Assembly: GCA_030637665.1 (NCBI GenBank)
Contig: DAOWGA010000340.1
Location: 1-16,150 of the forward strand
DNA from: Lysobacterales bacterium
GTDB lineage: Bacteria > Pseudomonadota > Gammaproteobacteria > Xanthomonadales > SZUA-36
DNA: 16,150 bases
Direction: 5' to 3'
Of this stretch, positions 1-8,141 are shown piece by piece. The notes beneath the pieces are model-generated. The model saw only the letters and a list, made by a program, of their open reading frames with translations, was not told the DNA's origin and did no database searches. Each line of letters starts with the position of its first letter. The first letter of the stretch is position 1. The translations under genes and the position numbers were made by a program.

Positions 1-30
1 GGATGGATTGATTTGGACAGTGAATCAAAG

Positions 31-55
31 AAAAAGCCCGCTGTTATGCGGGCTT
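31..55 (-). terminator. Rho-independent terminator after tRNA-Met
   Basis: Read on the minus strand this is a 7-bp perfect stem, AGCCCGC paired with GCGGGCT, around a 6-nt loop, followed by a run of T (TTTTCTTT). It lies 33 nt past the CCA end of the tRNA. No other terminator separates the upstream kinase gene from the tRNA, so it could end transcripts of both. Confidence 0.88.
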
Positions 56-88
56 CAGGATTTCATTGGGTCTTAATGGTCATCAATT

Positions 89-165
89 TGGTGGTGATGG
101 GTGGACTTGAACCACCGACCTCAGCATTATGAATGCCGCGCTCTAACCAGCTGAGCTACATCACC
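89..165 (-). tRNA. tRNA-Met (anticodon CAT), elongator type
   Basis: The minus strand folds into a complete 77-nt cloverleaf. The acceptor stem is GGTGATG with CATCACC, the D stem GCTC/GAGC, the anticodon stem CGGCA/TGCTG with loop TTCATAA, and the T stem GGTGG/CCACC with loop TTCAAGT. The 3' CCA is genome-encoded. The anticodon is CAT. The G1-C72 pair excludes initiator tRNA, which has a mismatch there. A CAT anticodon could also belong to the lysidine-modified tRNA-Ile2, but the body resembles proteobacterial elongator tRNA-Met. An own promoter lies upstream and a terminator downstream. Confidence 0.93.
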
Positions 166-202
166 AAAAACCTGTTCCTGTCCCGATGGGATCGGGGCGC
201 AA

Positions 203-231
203 ATTTTCTATGCCCCTGGCCCGATTGTCAA
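203..231 (-). promoter_or_regulatory. Sigma-70 promoter of tRNA-Met
   Basis: On the minus strand a perfect -35 TTGACA (226-231) is followed by a 17-nt spacer and a -10-like GAAAAT (203-208). The next bases, TTGCGCCCC, form a GC-rich discriminator, as is usual for stable-RNA promoters under stringent control. The predicted start near 196 leaves about 30 nt of 5' leader to be processed before the tRNA. A small hairpin (CCCGAT/ATCGGG, 182-196) sits at the start of that leader. The stringent control is inference. Confidence 0.65.
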
Positions 232-261
232 CCCGCAAATGCAGGAAATCAAACAAAAAGA

Positions 262-1194
262 TCAAAATCGGTATCCATAAGCCTCGAAGAAGCGATCTTC
301 GATCTCGCTAAAAGTCGGATTGTGATTCTGTGGCCCCTGTTGGGCGATCTTGATGGCGCCCATTACAGAACCAATCCGGCTCATCGTGATGAGGTCCAGG
401 TCATTCAAAAGGCCGTAAAGCAGGCCGGACCGGAAGGCATCGCCGCAGCCGGTAGGGTCCTGGATATCATCGGGTTTCACCGGGCTGATTTCCCGCTCTC
501 CGTCCCGGGTTCGAATGATCGACCCCTCCGCCCCGCGCGTGACAATCAGAGCTTCTACCTGCCTGGCAATGGCCTCGCCATCCTGTCCAGTGCGTTCCTT
601 GAGCAATTGGAATTCGTAATCGTTGACGACCACGTAGGTGGCCTCTTTGATGAACTGCGACAGTTCCTCACCGTTGAACAGCGTCATGCCCTGGCCGGGA
701 TCGAAGATATGCGGGATCCCTTCTTCTGCGAAATCATGGCTGTGCTGGATCATTGCCATCTTGCTGTCAGGGGCGACGATGCCGATGCTGATGCCGTCGG
801 TATTGGATATCTTGTTCAGGTAGCTGTGTTGCATCGCGCCGGGATGAAAGGCCGTGATCTGGTTATCATCGATATCCGTTGTGATGAAAGCCTGGGGTGT
901 AAATTCGCCTTCCATGTGTCTCACATAACGACGGGAAATTCCAAGCTTGTCCAGGTGCCTTTCATAGGGGCCGAAATCGTCACCCACAGCGGCCATCGGG
1001 TACGGGTCGCCGCCGAGCAACTTCAGATTGTAGGAGATGTTACCCGCCACACCGCCAAACTCACGGCGCATCTCCGGAACCAGGAATGCCACGTTCAGGA
1101 TATGTACCTTGTCCGGGAGAATATGTTCCTTGAATTGCTCAGGGAACACCATGATGGTGTCATAGGCCAGAGAACCACAGATAAGGGCGGACAT
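262..1194 (-). CDS. PfkB-family carbohydrate kinase, adenosine-kinase-like
   Basis: A 310-residue ribokinase/PfkB-fold kinase that would transfer the ATP gamma-phosphate to a sugar or nucleoside in the cytoplasm. Visible motifs are the substrate-side FGGVAGN (residues 46-52), AVGDDFG (69-75), the NDYE version of the Mg/phosphate NxxE motif (191-194), VTRGAEGS (218-225) and the PfkB signature 2 DPTGCGDAF (246-254), whose second Asp is the catalytic base. I start it at the ATG at 1194 because GAGGA lies five nt upstream and because related proteins begin MSALICGS; an in-frame ATG 25 codons further upstream has no such support. The family is widespread in beta- and gammaproteobacteria and is often annotated as adenosine kinase, but the true substrate is not readable from the sequence. 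It is divergent to mreB, and its transcript runs towards the tRNA-Met gene. Confidence 0.92.
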   Translation of the reverse strand: MSALICGSLAYDTIMVFPEQFKEHILPDKVHILNVAFLVPEMRREFGGVAGNISYNLKLLGGDPYPMAAVGDDFGPYERHLDKLGISRRYVRHMEGEFTPQAFITTDIDDNQITAFHPGAMQHSYLNKISNTDGISIGIVAPDSKMAMIQHSHDFAEEGIPHIFDPGQGMTLFNGEELSQFIKEATYVVVNDYEFQLLKERTGQDGEAIARQVEALIVTRGAEGSIIRTRDGEREISPVKPDDIQDPTGCGDAFRSGLLYGLLNDLDLITMSRIGSVMGAIKIAQQGPQNHNPTFSEIEDRFFEAYGYRF

Positions 1195-1285
1195 GTTGTT
1201 CCTCATAAACTGATATACAAACGCGCGCATTTTACTGGATTTGAGCAATGCTGTGGTGTTTGTCTCCAAACGAGTTGATTTCAGT

Positions 1286-1315
1286 GATATATCAGATACG
1301 GAGTTTTTCGTTCAA
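1286..1315 (-). promoter_or_regulatory. Putative promoter of the kinase gene
   Basis: On the minus strand TTGAAC (1310-1315) and TATATC (1286-1291) are separated by 18 nt. The -10-like element is preceded by TGA, an extended -10 feature. It would give a leader of about 85 nt. The -10 lies inside a perfect 10-bp palindrome, TGATATATCA (1285-1294), which could be an operator. Assigned by eye only. Confidence 0.3.
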
Positions 1316-1337
1316 AATCATTGGCCCTCAAAATCAT
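1312..1337. repeat. Short direct repeat in the kinase/mreB divergent region
   Basis: TCAAAATCAT occurs twice, at 1312-1321 and 1328-1337, 16 bp apart. The first copy overlaps the putative -35 of the kinase promoter. The 262-bp region between kinase and mreB (1195-1456) holds no convincing gene, only these repeats and putative promoters. Function unknown; the repeat is short enough to be chance. Confidence 0.4.
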
Positions 1338-1385
1338 GAGTTCTCTGGAAGGCGCATAAACACTGGGTTTTTCCTTGATTTCAGC

Positions 1386-2506
<1,121 letters not shown>

Positions 2507-2508
2507 AT

Positions 2509-2642
2509 GTAGGAGGCCGCCATGCGGCCGAAAAGGCCCAATTCACGTGCAAAGCAGGCTCATACGATCGCGTGCAAGGCTCGTTCTTACATAATCGCGC
2601 GCATGGTGCGCTCCTACAGTCGGCCGCATGGCGGCCTCCTAC
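2509..2642. repeat. REP/BIME-like palindrome array between mreB and mreC
   Basis: Five related units of 23-24 nt fill the mreB-mreC gap. One reads on the plus strand (2509-2531). Four read on the minus strand (2543-2565, 2568-2591, 2595-2618, 2620-2642), spaced 24-27 nt apart. The best units consist of GTAGGA, a GGCCGC-CAT-GCGGCC stem-loop, and a trailing GA, matching the GTAG-plus-imperfect-palindrome design of proteobacterial REPs. Units 2 and 3 are degenerate (for example GTATGAG and GTAAGAAC heads with TTGCACG cores). Unit 4 has the head TGTAGGAGCG and a GCGCGCGA end. The first and last units are perfect 23-bp inverted copies. REPs are known to be moved by RAYT transposases and to influence mRNA decay or local termination. 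Whether that holds here is inference. Confidence 0.82.
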
Positions 2643-2663
2643 GATTGGGTATCAGGTTAGGTT

Positions 2664-3641
2664 TTGGTAACAGGTAGCTCCGGAGCAGGCACAAAGTTTT
2701 TCGGGCCGGCGACCCAGACGGCGCGGCTGATGCTCTACGGTCTGCTGGCGATTGTGCTGATGGCTATGGATCAACGTGGTCATTATGTGGCCAGCGTTCG
2801 CAGTCAGGTCGCTTACCTGGCAGAACCGGTTTATCACGTCATGGAATGGCCGGTCCGGGCGATGCGCAACGTGTTCGGCCAAATGCAATCCCGACGATCG
2901 TTGCGCCAGGAAAATACAGCCCTTAAGGAACAGTTACTCAGTCAGCAGGGCGCCTTGCAACGACTGGCAACCCTGGCCGAGGAAAACCACAGATTGCGCG
3001 CCCTGATCGAAGGCGCTGAAGGTCAGGCATTTGAATACCAGTTCGCCGAACTGGTGCGCGTGGATCTCGATCCTTTTTCCCACAAAGTCATGGTGGACCG
3101 TGGTTCCAGTGATGGAGTGGAAGCCGGCCAGGCCGTAATCGATGGCGCCGGCGTAATGGGCCAGGTCGAGGACGTACTGCTTCATTTTTCGACGATTCGC
3201 CTGATTTCCGACCCCAATCACGCTCTGCCAGTCCAGATCAATCGAACGGGGCTGCGCACGGTCGCCTTCGGCTCGGGCGTAACCGGCGTTTTGAAGCTGC
3301 CCAGCGTACCCCGGCAAGCCGATATCCGGGAGGGTGACCTGGTAGTCACCTCGGGCCTTGGAGATCGCTTCCCCGGCGGATACCCGGTGGCTACCGTCAC
3401 GGCAATCGACCGCCAGGAAGGGCAAACATTCGTCCTGGTGGAGGCCACGCCATTGGCGGCACTGGATCGAGGCAGGGAAGTGCTTTTGATTGACTCGCCG
3501 GCACCGAAAGTGGATGAACAACCACTTCCGGACCAGCTAGAAGCAGGCGATGGTGAGAAGGCCTCAGGTGATGAACAAGGCGGGCAGGAAGCTGAAGAGC
3601 CTGAATCTGCAGAAGTTGATAGCCTGGAGGGCGAGCCATGA
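2664..3641 (+). CDS. mreC: Rod shape-determining protein MreC
   Basis: A 325-residue bitopic inner-membrane protein whose periplasmic domain activates PBP2-RodA and links it to MreB through MreD. The sequence shows a short cytoplasmic part, a transmembrane helix (about 22-36), a coiled coil (about 72-117) and the two-barrel MreC domain (about 120-275). A 47-residue acidic, probably disordered tail (279-325) is rich in Glu, Asp and Gly. The start is a TTG at 2664: an in-frame TAG six nt earlier and the absence of an ATG before residue 23, inside the membrane helix, leave no better option. CAGG seven nt upstream is a modest ribosome site. The last REP-like unit ends 21 nt before the start, so a hairpin there could affect initiation. 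The stop overlaps the mreD start (ATGA). Confidence 0.95.
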   Translation: MVTGSSGAGTKFFGPATQTARLMLYGLLAIVLMAMDQRGHYVASVRSQVAYLAEPVYHVMEWPVRAMRNVFGQMQSRRSLRQENTALKEQLLSQQGALQRLATLAEENHRLRALIEGAEGQAFEYQFAELVRVDLDPFSHKVMVDRGSSDGVEAGQAVIDGAGVMGQVEDVLLHFSTIRLISDPNHALPVQINRTGLRTVAFGSGVTGVLKLPSVPRQADIREGDLVVTSGLGDRFPGGYPVATVTAIDRQEGQTFVLVEATPLAALDRGREVLLIDSPAPKVDEQPLPDQLEAGDGEKASGDEQGGQEAEEPESAEVDSLEGEP

Positions 3642-4132
3642 TCGCCCGTCGCGACCGCCCCGGCACATTTTATCTCACACTGGCCTCTGCCATCGCGCTG
3701 ACTCTGGTATATCTGCCGCCGGCGCTCGATGTATTTCGGCCTTACTGGGTGGCGCTGATCCTGATTTACTGGTGCCTGGAGTCTCAAGCCCTGGTCAATC
3801 TCGGAAAGGCATTCATTATCGGGTTGCTGCTCGATCTGCTTGGCGGCAGCCTGCTGGGCCTGCATGCACTCAGTCTTGTTATTCTGGTCTATCTCGTCAC
3901 ACGATTCCGTGCGCGCCTCAGGTTTTTCCCGCCATGGCAGCAGGCACTCTCTGTTTTTGCCCTGTTGTTGAATGACCGGATTATTTTGCTGTGGATCATC
4001 AGCTTGCGGGGCGACCCTCTGCCCTCGTTCGGATTTTGGCTGCCGCCCATCGTTGGAACCCTGCTCTGGCCGTGGCTGTTCCTGTTACTTGACCGGGTCC
4101 GGGGTGCTATGCGCCGACGAACTTCTTCGTGA
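3638..4132 (+). CDS. mreD: Rod shape-determining protein MreD
   Basis: A 164-residue polytopic inner-membrane protein, the small integral-membrane partner of MreC in the Rod complex. The sequence is almost wholly hydrophobic, with about five membrane segments, and carries the family-typical stretch IIGLLLDLLGGSLLGLHAL in the middle. It ends in a basic cytoplasmic tail (RGAMRRRTSS). E. coli MreD has 162 residues. The start ATG overlaps the mreC stop by four nt (ATGA), indicating translational coupling. Primary sequence is poorly conserved in this family, so identification rests on topology and position between mreC and mrdA, which together are unambiguous. Confidence 0.95.
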   Translation: MIARRDRPGTFYLTLASAIALTLVYLPPALDVFRPYWVALILIYWCLESQALVNLGKAFIIGLLLDLLGGSLLGLHALSLVILVYLVTRFRARLRFFPPWQQALSVFALLLNDRIILLWIISLRGDPLPSFGFWLPPIVGTLLWPWLFLLLDRVRGAMRRRTSS

Positions 4133-4142
4133 ACTTTTATTC

Positions 4143-6020
4143 GTGAATTTCAGGAGATACATTCCAAAATCGGCTGGCCAGCCTTTGAAGGACGATGTGC
4201 AGGAAAGTCTGCTTTTTGGTAGTCGGGCGACCACTGCGCTCCTGCTAATCGTGGGCGCGATTCTCCTGCTCAGCCTGCGCTACGTGTTTCTTCAGGTCTT
4301 CAGTCATGATGAATTCACGACCCGCTCGATTTCCAACCGTGTTCGGATCGTACCGGTCGCGCCCAATCGAGGCTTGATTTATGACCGGCGGGGGAGACCG
4401 GTTGCCGAGAACCTGCCGGCCTACCGGCTGGAGCTCGTAGCGGAAAAGGTGGAAGATCTGGAGGCTACTATCCTTGCGCTGGGCAGAATCATCGATCTTC
4501 CCGAAGATGCGATTGAAAAGTTCCAGAAAAACCGCAGCCGTCACCGGGTGTTTGACAGCGTTCCACTCAAGTTCAACCTGAGCGAAGCAGAAGTTGCCCG
4601 TTTCGCCGTGGACCGCCACAACTTTGCTGGCGTGGAAATCGTTCCCTACCTTGCTCGTCACTATCCCTACGGCGAATTACTGACACATGTACTGGGCTAT
4701 GTCGGAAGGCTGGATGAGAACGATTTGAGACGAGTGGATGCGGGCAATTACCGTGGCACAACACATATCGGCAAGGTTGGAATAGAGCGTTACTACGAAG
4801 ACCGTTTACATGGTAACAGCGGCATCGAAAAGATCGAAACCAATGCACAGGGCAGAGTACTCAGTGTATTGGAACGCCAGGATCCGGCACATGGGGATGA
4901 CCTGATCCTGTCACTGGACGTACAGGTTCAACAGGCAGCCTGGGATGCGCTGGGCGATCGTGCCGGGGCCGTCGTCGCGATGGATCCGAATGATGGCTCC
5001 GTTCTGGCCATGGTCAGCAAGCCTTCTTTCGACGCCAACCTGTTCGTGCACGGCATCAGCGGCGAGAATTACCGTGCGATTCTCAATGCACCCAACCGGC
5101 CACTGTTCAATCGAGCCCTGTTGGGCGGTTACGAACCCGGCTCGACCCTGAAGCCTTTCATTGGCCTGGCAGGACTTGAACTCGAGGTGATTACTCCGGA
5201 TAAACAGGTTTTTTCCAGCGGCAATTACTACATGCCCGGCGGATCGCGTCCTTTTCGCGATTGGAAAAAGGGTGGTCACGGCTGGGTGAATATTTACGGC
5301 GCCCTGGAGCAATCGGTTAATACCTACTTTTACCGCTTGGCGTATGAAATGGGAATTGACGCGATGCATGACTACCTGGCCCAGTTTGGTTTCGGCGACC
5401 GCACCGGGCTCGATTTGTTGGGCGAGAATCGGGGTGTCCTGCCTTCACGGCAGTGGAAGCGCGGCCAGTTTGGGCTGCCCTGGTATCCAGGTGAGACAGT
5501 CATCGCCGGTATTGGCCAGGGTTTCAACGTGACGACTCCGGTTCAACTGGCCACCGCATTGTCGGCGCTGGCTAACGGTGGCTCCCGCTATTCGCCCAGA
5601 TTGTTGTTCGCCTCCAAGCGCATGGGAGATGAGCAGGCGCAACGGGTGGAAGCGCGACTCGCACAACAGATACCGATACGAGACTCGGCTAACTGGGCCA
5701 TTGTGCAAGAGGGCATGAGACGCGTGGTGCATGGTGAGCGGGGTACGGCCAGGGCCATCCAGCCTGAATCCGCTTACCAGATCGCAGGTAAGAGCGGCAC
5801 GGCACAAGTGGTGGCGCAGGTGGAGGGCAGTGAATACGTCGAATCACAAACAGCGATGCATTTGCGCCACCACGCGCTCTTTATTGCGTACGCACCCTTC
5901 TCCAATCCGGGGATCGTGGTCGCAATAGTGGTTGAACATGGTGGCGGAGGCTCAAGTCAGGCTGGGCCGGTCGCACGCGCCGTGATCGATGCCTGGCTGA
6001 GCCAGGAATTGGAACCATGA
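4143..6020 (+). CDS. mrdA: Penicillin-binding protein 2, elongation transpeptidase
   Basis: A 625-residue class B PBP that cross-links new peptidoglycan during elongation with RodA; E. coli PBP2 has 633. A short cytoplasmic N-terminus and one membrane anchor (about 29-50) precede the pedestal/dimerisation domain beginning RIVPVAPNRGLIYDRRGRPV. The transpeptidase domain follows, with active-site S334-T-L-K337, S391-V-N393 and K550-S-G-T. The start is uncertain. The GTG at 4143, 10 nt after mreD, gives the expected cytoplasmic length but has no Shine-Dalgarno sequence. The only good one, AGGAG at 4152-4156, sits four nt before an in-frame ATT at 4161. Its stop overlaps rodA (ATGA), fitting the obligate PBP2-RodA pairing. 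Confidence 0.97.
   Translation: MNFRRYIPKSAGQPLKDDVQESLLFGSRATTALLLIVGAILLLSLRYVFLQVFSHDEFTTRSISNRVRIVPVAPNRGLIYDRRGRPVAENLPAYRLELVAEKVEDLEATILALGRIIDLPEDAIEKFQKNRSRHRVFDSVPLKFNLSEAEVARFAVDRHNFAGVEIVPYLARHYPYGELLTHVLGYVGRLDENDLRRVDAGNYRGTTHIGKVGIERYYEDRLHGNSGIEKIETNAQGRVLSVLERQDPAHGDDLILSLDVQVQQAAWDALGDRAGAVVAMDPNDGSVLAMVSKPSFDANLFVHGISGENYRAILNAPNRPLFNRALLGGYEPGSTLKPFIGLAGLELEVITPDKQVFSSGNYYMPGGSRPFRDWKKGGHGWVNIYGALEQSVNTYFYRLAYEMGIDAMHDYLAQFGFGDRTGLDLLGENRGVLPSRQWKRGQFGLPWYPGETVIAGIGQGFNVTTPVQLATALSALANGGSRYSPRLLFASKRMGDEQAQRVEARLAQQIPIRDSANWAIVQEGMRRVVHGERGTARAIQPESAYQIAGKSGTAQVVAQVEGSEYVESQTAMHLRHHALFIAYAPFSNPGIVVAIVVEHGGGGSSQAGPVARAVIDAWLSQELEP
4152..4156 (+). promoter_or_regulatory. AGGAG Shine-Dalgarno-like site near the mrdA start
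   Basis: A full AGGAG lies just inside the predicted mrdA reading frame, four nt upstream of an in-frame ATT codon at 4161. No ATG, GTG or TTG follows at usable spacing; the next candidate is TTG at 4185. It may serve a rare ATT start, or simply be two Arg codons (AGG AGA) after the GTG at 4143. Confidence 0.3.
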
Positions 6021-7108
6021 GGCGAATCGTGCCGGGCTGGGTCAAGTGGCCCCAGATGGATTTTCCATTGCTGGTATCCCTGCTGCTTCTGATCGGCTTC
6101 GGCCTGGTGGTGCTGTACAGCGCTTCTGGCCAGGACATGTCCGTCGTTTACCGCCAGGGTACACGCCTGGGGGTGGGCCTGGTCGCGATGCTGGTGCTCA
6201 GCCAGGTGCCCCCGCATATTCTCCGCTTGTGGACCCCGTACCTCTTTGCACTCGGCATGGCTCTGCTGCTGGCGACCTGGTTTTTCGGTGTTGGAAGAAG
6301 CACCAGCCGCTGGCTGGATCTGGGGCCGTTCCGATTCCAGCCTTCAGAGATCATGAAGCTGGCCGTGCCGATGATGGTCGCCTGGTACCTGCACCCGCGC
6401 AGGTTGCCGCCGGATCTGCTGTCGACCCTGACTTGTTTTGCCATCCTGCTTGCGCCCGCGGTATTGATCGCGCGTCAGCCGGATCTCGGCACGGCGCTGC
6501 TGGTCGCGGTAAGTGGTTGCTTCACTTTGTTTCTCGCCGGGCTGCCGTGGCGGGTTATCCTGGGCTCAGCCGGGCTGGCGGCGGCGGCAGCACCGGCGCT
6601 GTGGTACCTGATGCACGAGTACCAGCGCAACCGCGTACGAACCTTTCTGGATCCGGAATCCGATCCACTGGGCAGTGGCTGGAACATCATTCAGTCAAAG
6701 ATCGCGGTTGGTTCCGGCGGAGTGCTGGGAAAGGGCTGGCTCAACGGCACCCAGTCAAACCTCGAATTTATTCCCGAGCGCCACACGGATTTTATCCTTG
6801 CTGTCCTGTCCGAGGAATTCGGACTGTTGGGCGTATTGCTCCTGTTTGCCCTGTACCTGTTCATCGCCAGCCGCGGTCTGTATATCGCCGGCATGGCCAG
6901 GAGCACTTATGCGCGATTGTTGGCCGGCAGTCTCAGCCTGACCTTTTTTGTTTACGTTCTGGTGAACGGGGGAATGGTGTCGGGCATGCTGCCGGTAGTC
7001 GGCGTGCCTCTGCCTCTGATCAGTTATGGCGGAACGTCCATCGTGACGCTTTTGGCCGGATTTGGCATATTGATGTCCATTTATGGCCATCGGAATTTCA
7101 TACGATGA
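6017..7108 (+). CDS. rodA: SEDS peptidoglycan glycosyltransferase RodA
   Basis: A 363-residue integral-membrane SEDS polymerase that builds glycan strands from lipid II in complex with PBP2. About ten membrane helices are visible. The SEDS blocks include SRWLDLGPFRFQPSE, the RQPDLGTALL helix, and the periplasmic loop with PERHTDFILAVLSEEFG, whose Asp (D258 here) corresponds to the essential Asp of E. coli RodA. The C-terminal VGVPLPLISYGGTS is also typical. E. coli RodA has 370 residues. The start ATG overlaps the mrdA stop by four nt. A second long frame in the same direction is only an out-of-frame GC-rich shadow. Confidence 0.98.
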   Translation: MRRIVPGWVKWPQMDFPLLVSLLLLIGFGLVVLYSASGQDMSVVYRQGTRLGVGLVAMLVLSQVPPHILRLWTPYLFALGMALLLATWFFGVGRSTSRWLDLGPFRFQPSEIMKLAVPMMVAWYLHPRRLPPDLLSTLTCFAILLAPAVLIARQPDLGTALLVAVSGCFTLFLAGLPWRVILGSAGLAAAAAPALWYLMHEYQRNRVRTFLDPESDPLGSGWNIIQSKIAVGSGGVLGKGWLNGTQSNLEFIPERHTDFILAVLSEEFGLLGVLLLFALYLFIASRGLYIAGMARSTYARLLAGSLSLTFFVYVLVNGGMVSGMLPVVGVPLPLISYGGTSIVTLLAGFGILMSIYGHRNFIR

Positions 7109-7160
7109 AGGAAATCAGATTAGAATGCGTACTGTAGCGCCTAAAGGAACGCTTTTGATA

Positions 7161-8141
7161 ATGAAACGAATTTTCATGCTGTCCCTGGTATTGGTCCTGA
7201 GCACCGCCTGTCGAGCCGGGGAACACCCGGGGGCAGAGGAATTTGCAGCCAAAGCGGCGTTGGAACTGCAACTGGACCAGGAGGAGGTGGCTCTGTTATT
7301 GCAGGATGCACGCTTCAAGCAGTCTATCGTCGACGCGATGAGCCGGCCCGCCGAGGGTAAGCCGTGGCATGAGTACCGCCCCATTTTCATCACCGACAAA
7401 CGCATCAGGAAGGGTGTGAAATTCTGGCGCGAGAATGAAGCTCTGATTAACCAGGCAGCCGAAAAATATGGCGTGGATCAGCAAATCATCGTGGCCATCA
7501 TCGGAGTCGAGACCTATTATGGAGGCAACACCGGGAGTTACCGTGTACTCGATGCCCTGGCCACCCTGTCGTTCTACTACCCTGATACCGGAAATGACCG
7601 TTCCGATTTCTTCTCCCGTGAGTTGATGCAATTCATTATGCTCGGGGAAGAGGAGGGCTTGCCCCTGAGGGATGTCACCGGATCCTATGCTGGCGCCATG
7701 GGCCTGGGACAATTCATGCCCAGTAGTTACCGCGAATATGCGGTGGATCTGGACGGTGACGGGCGCCGCGATTTGTGGAGCTCAATGGATGACGTTATAG
7801 GCAGTGTTGCCAATTATCTGCATCGTCATGGCTGGGCATACGGTGAACCCGTCACCTACCGGGCAACGGTTGCCGCAGGTGCAGACATGGGCCTGGTTTC
7901 CCGCCGGGATTTCAAGGTAAAGAAAACTGTGGATGAGTTGGCGGCGGGCGGTTTCGAATCCACCCAAGCAGTCAACGGGGACACATTGGCGGCAGTGGCC
8001 CGCCTGGAAGAGGGGGAGGACGACAGTTACTGGCTCGCCTTCAGGAATTTTTACGTTATCACCCGCTACAACCGCAGCCCCCTGTATGCGATGGCTGTTT
8101 TTGACCTCAGTGAAGCGATTCGGAAGGGATTCGAGGAGTGA
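7161..8141 (+). CDS. mltB: Membrane-bound lytic murein transglycosylase B
   Basis: A 326-residue family 3 lytic transglycosylase (MltB/SltB type) that cleaves the MurNAc-GlcNAc bond of peptidoglycan to leave 1,6-anhydroMurNAc. The catalytic Glu is E117 in IIGVETYYGGNTG, and the family block SYAGAMGLGQFMPSSYREYA follows. A Ca-binding-like DLDGDGRRD loop comes next, as in E. coli Slt35. The signal peptide MKRIFMLSLVLVLSTAC ends in a lipobox-like LSTAC with Ser rather than Leu at -3, so lipidation at C17 is likely but not certain. I start at the ATG at 7161 to place the signal peptide correctly. AAAGGA lies 12 nt upstream of it but only six nt ahead of an in-frame TTG at 7155, which would add two residues. 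It follows rodA by 52 nt and overlaps rlpA by one nt. Confidence 0.94.
   Translation: MKRIFMLSLVLVLSTACRAGEHPGAEEFAAKAALELQLDQEEVALLLQDARFKQSIVDAMSRPAEGKPWHEYRPIFITDKRIRKGVKFWRENEALINQAAEKYGVDQQIIVAIIGVETYYGGNTGSYRVLDALATLSFYYPDTGNDRSDFFSRELMQFIMLGEEEGLPLRDVTGSYAGAMGLGQFMPSSYREYAVDLDGDGRRDLWSSMDDVIGSVANYLHRHGWAYGEPVTYRATVAAGADMGLVSRRDFKVKKTVDELAAGGFESTQAVNGDTLAAVARLEEGEDDSYWLAFRNFYVITRYNRSPLYAMAVFDLSEAIRKGFEE

Noticed and set aside
89..165. Initiator tRNA-fMet or tRNA-Ile2 identity
   Set aside because: The G1-C72 pair excludes an initiator, and the acceptor and D-arm sequence resembles elongator tRNA-Met rather than the usual tRNA-Ile2 body; a modification-enzyme test would be final.
133..1278. 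Long plus-strand open frame of 381 codons opposite the kinase
   Set aside because: It is antisense to a clear PfkB kinase, runs through the tRNA gene, and its translation has no recognisable domain.
2543..2642. CRISPR-like periodicity of about 25 nt
   Set aside because: Units abut with only 1-4 nt between them and differ from each other; there are no spacers, and the GTAG-palindrome form fits REP elements.
6046..7137. Second 363-codon plus-strand frame over rodA
   Set aside because: It is rodA read out of frame; the product is Gly/Ala/Arg/Pro-rich without motifs, and RodA in the other frame is complete.
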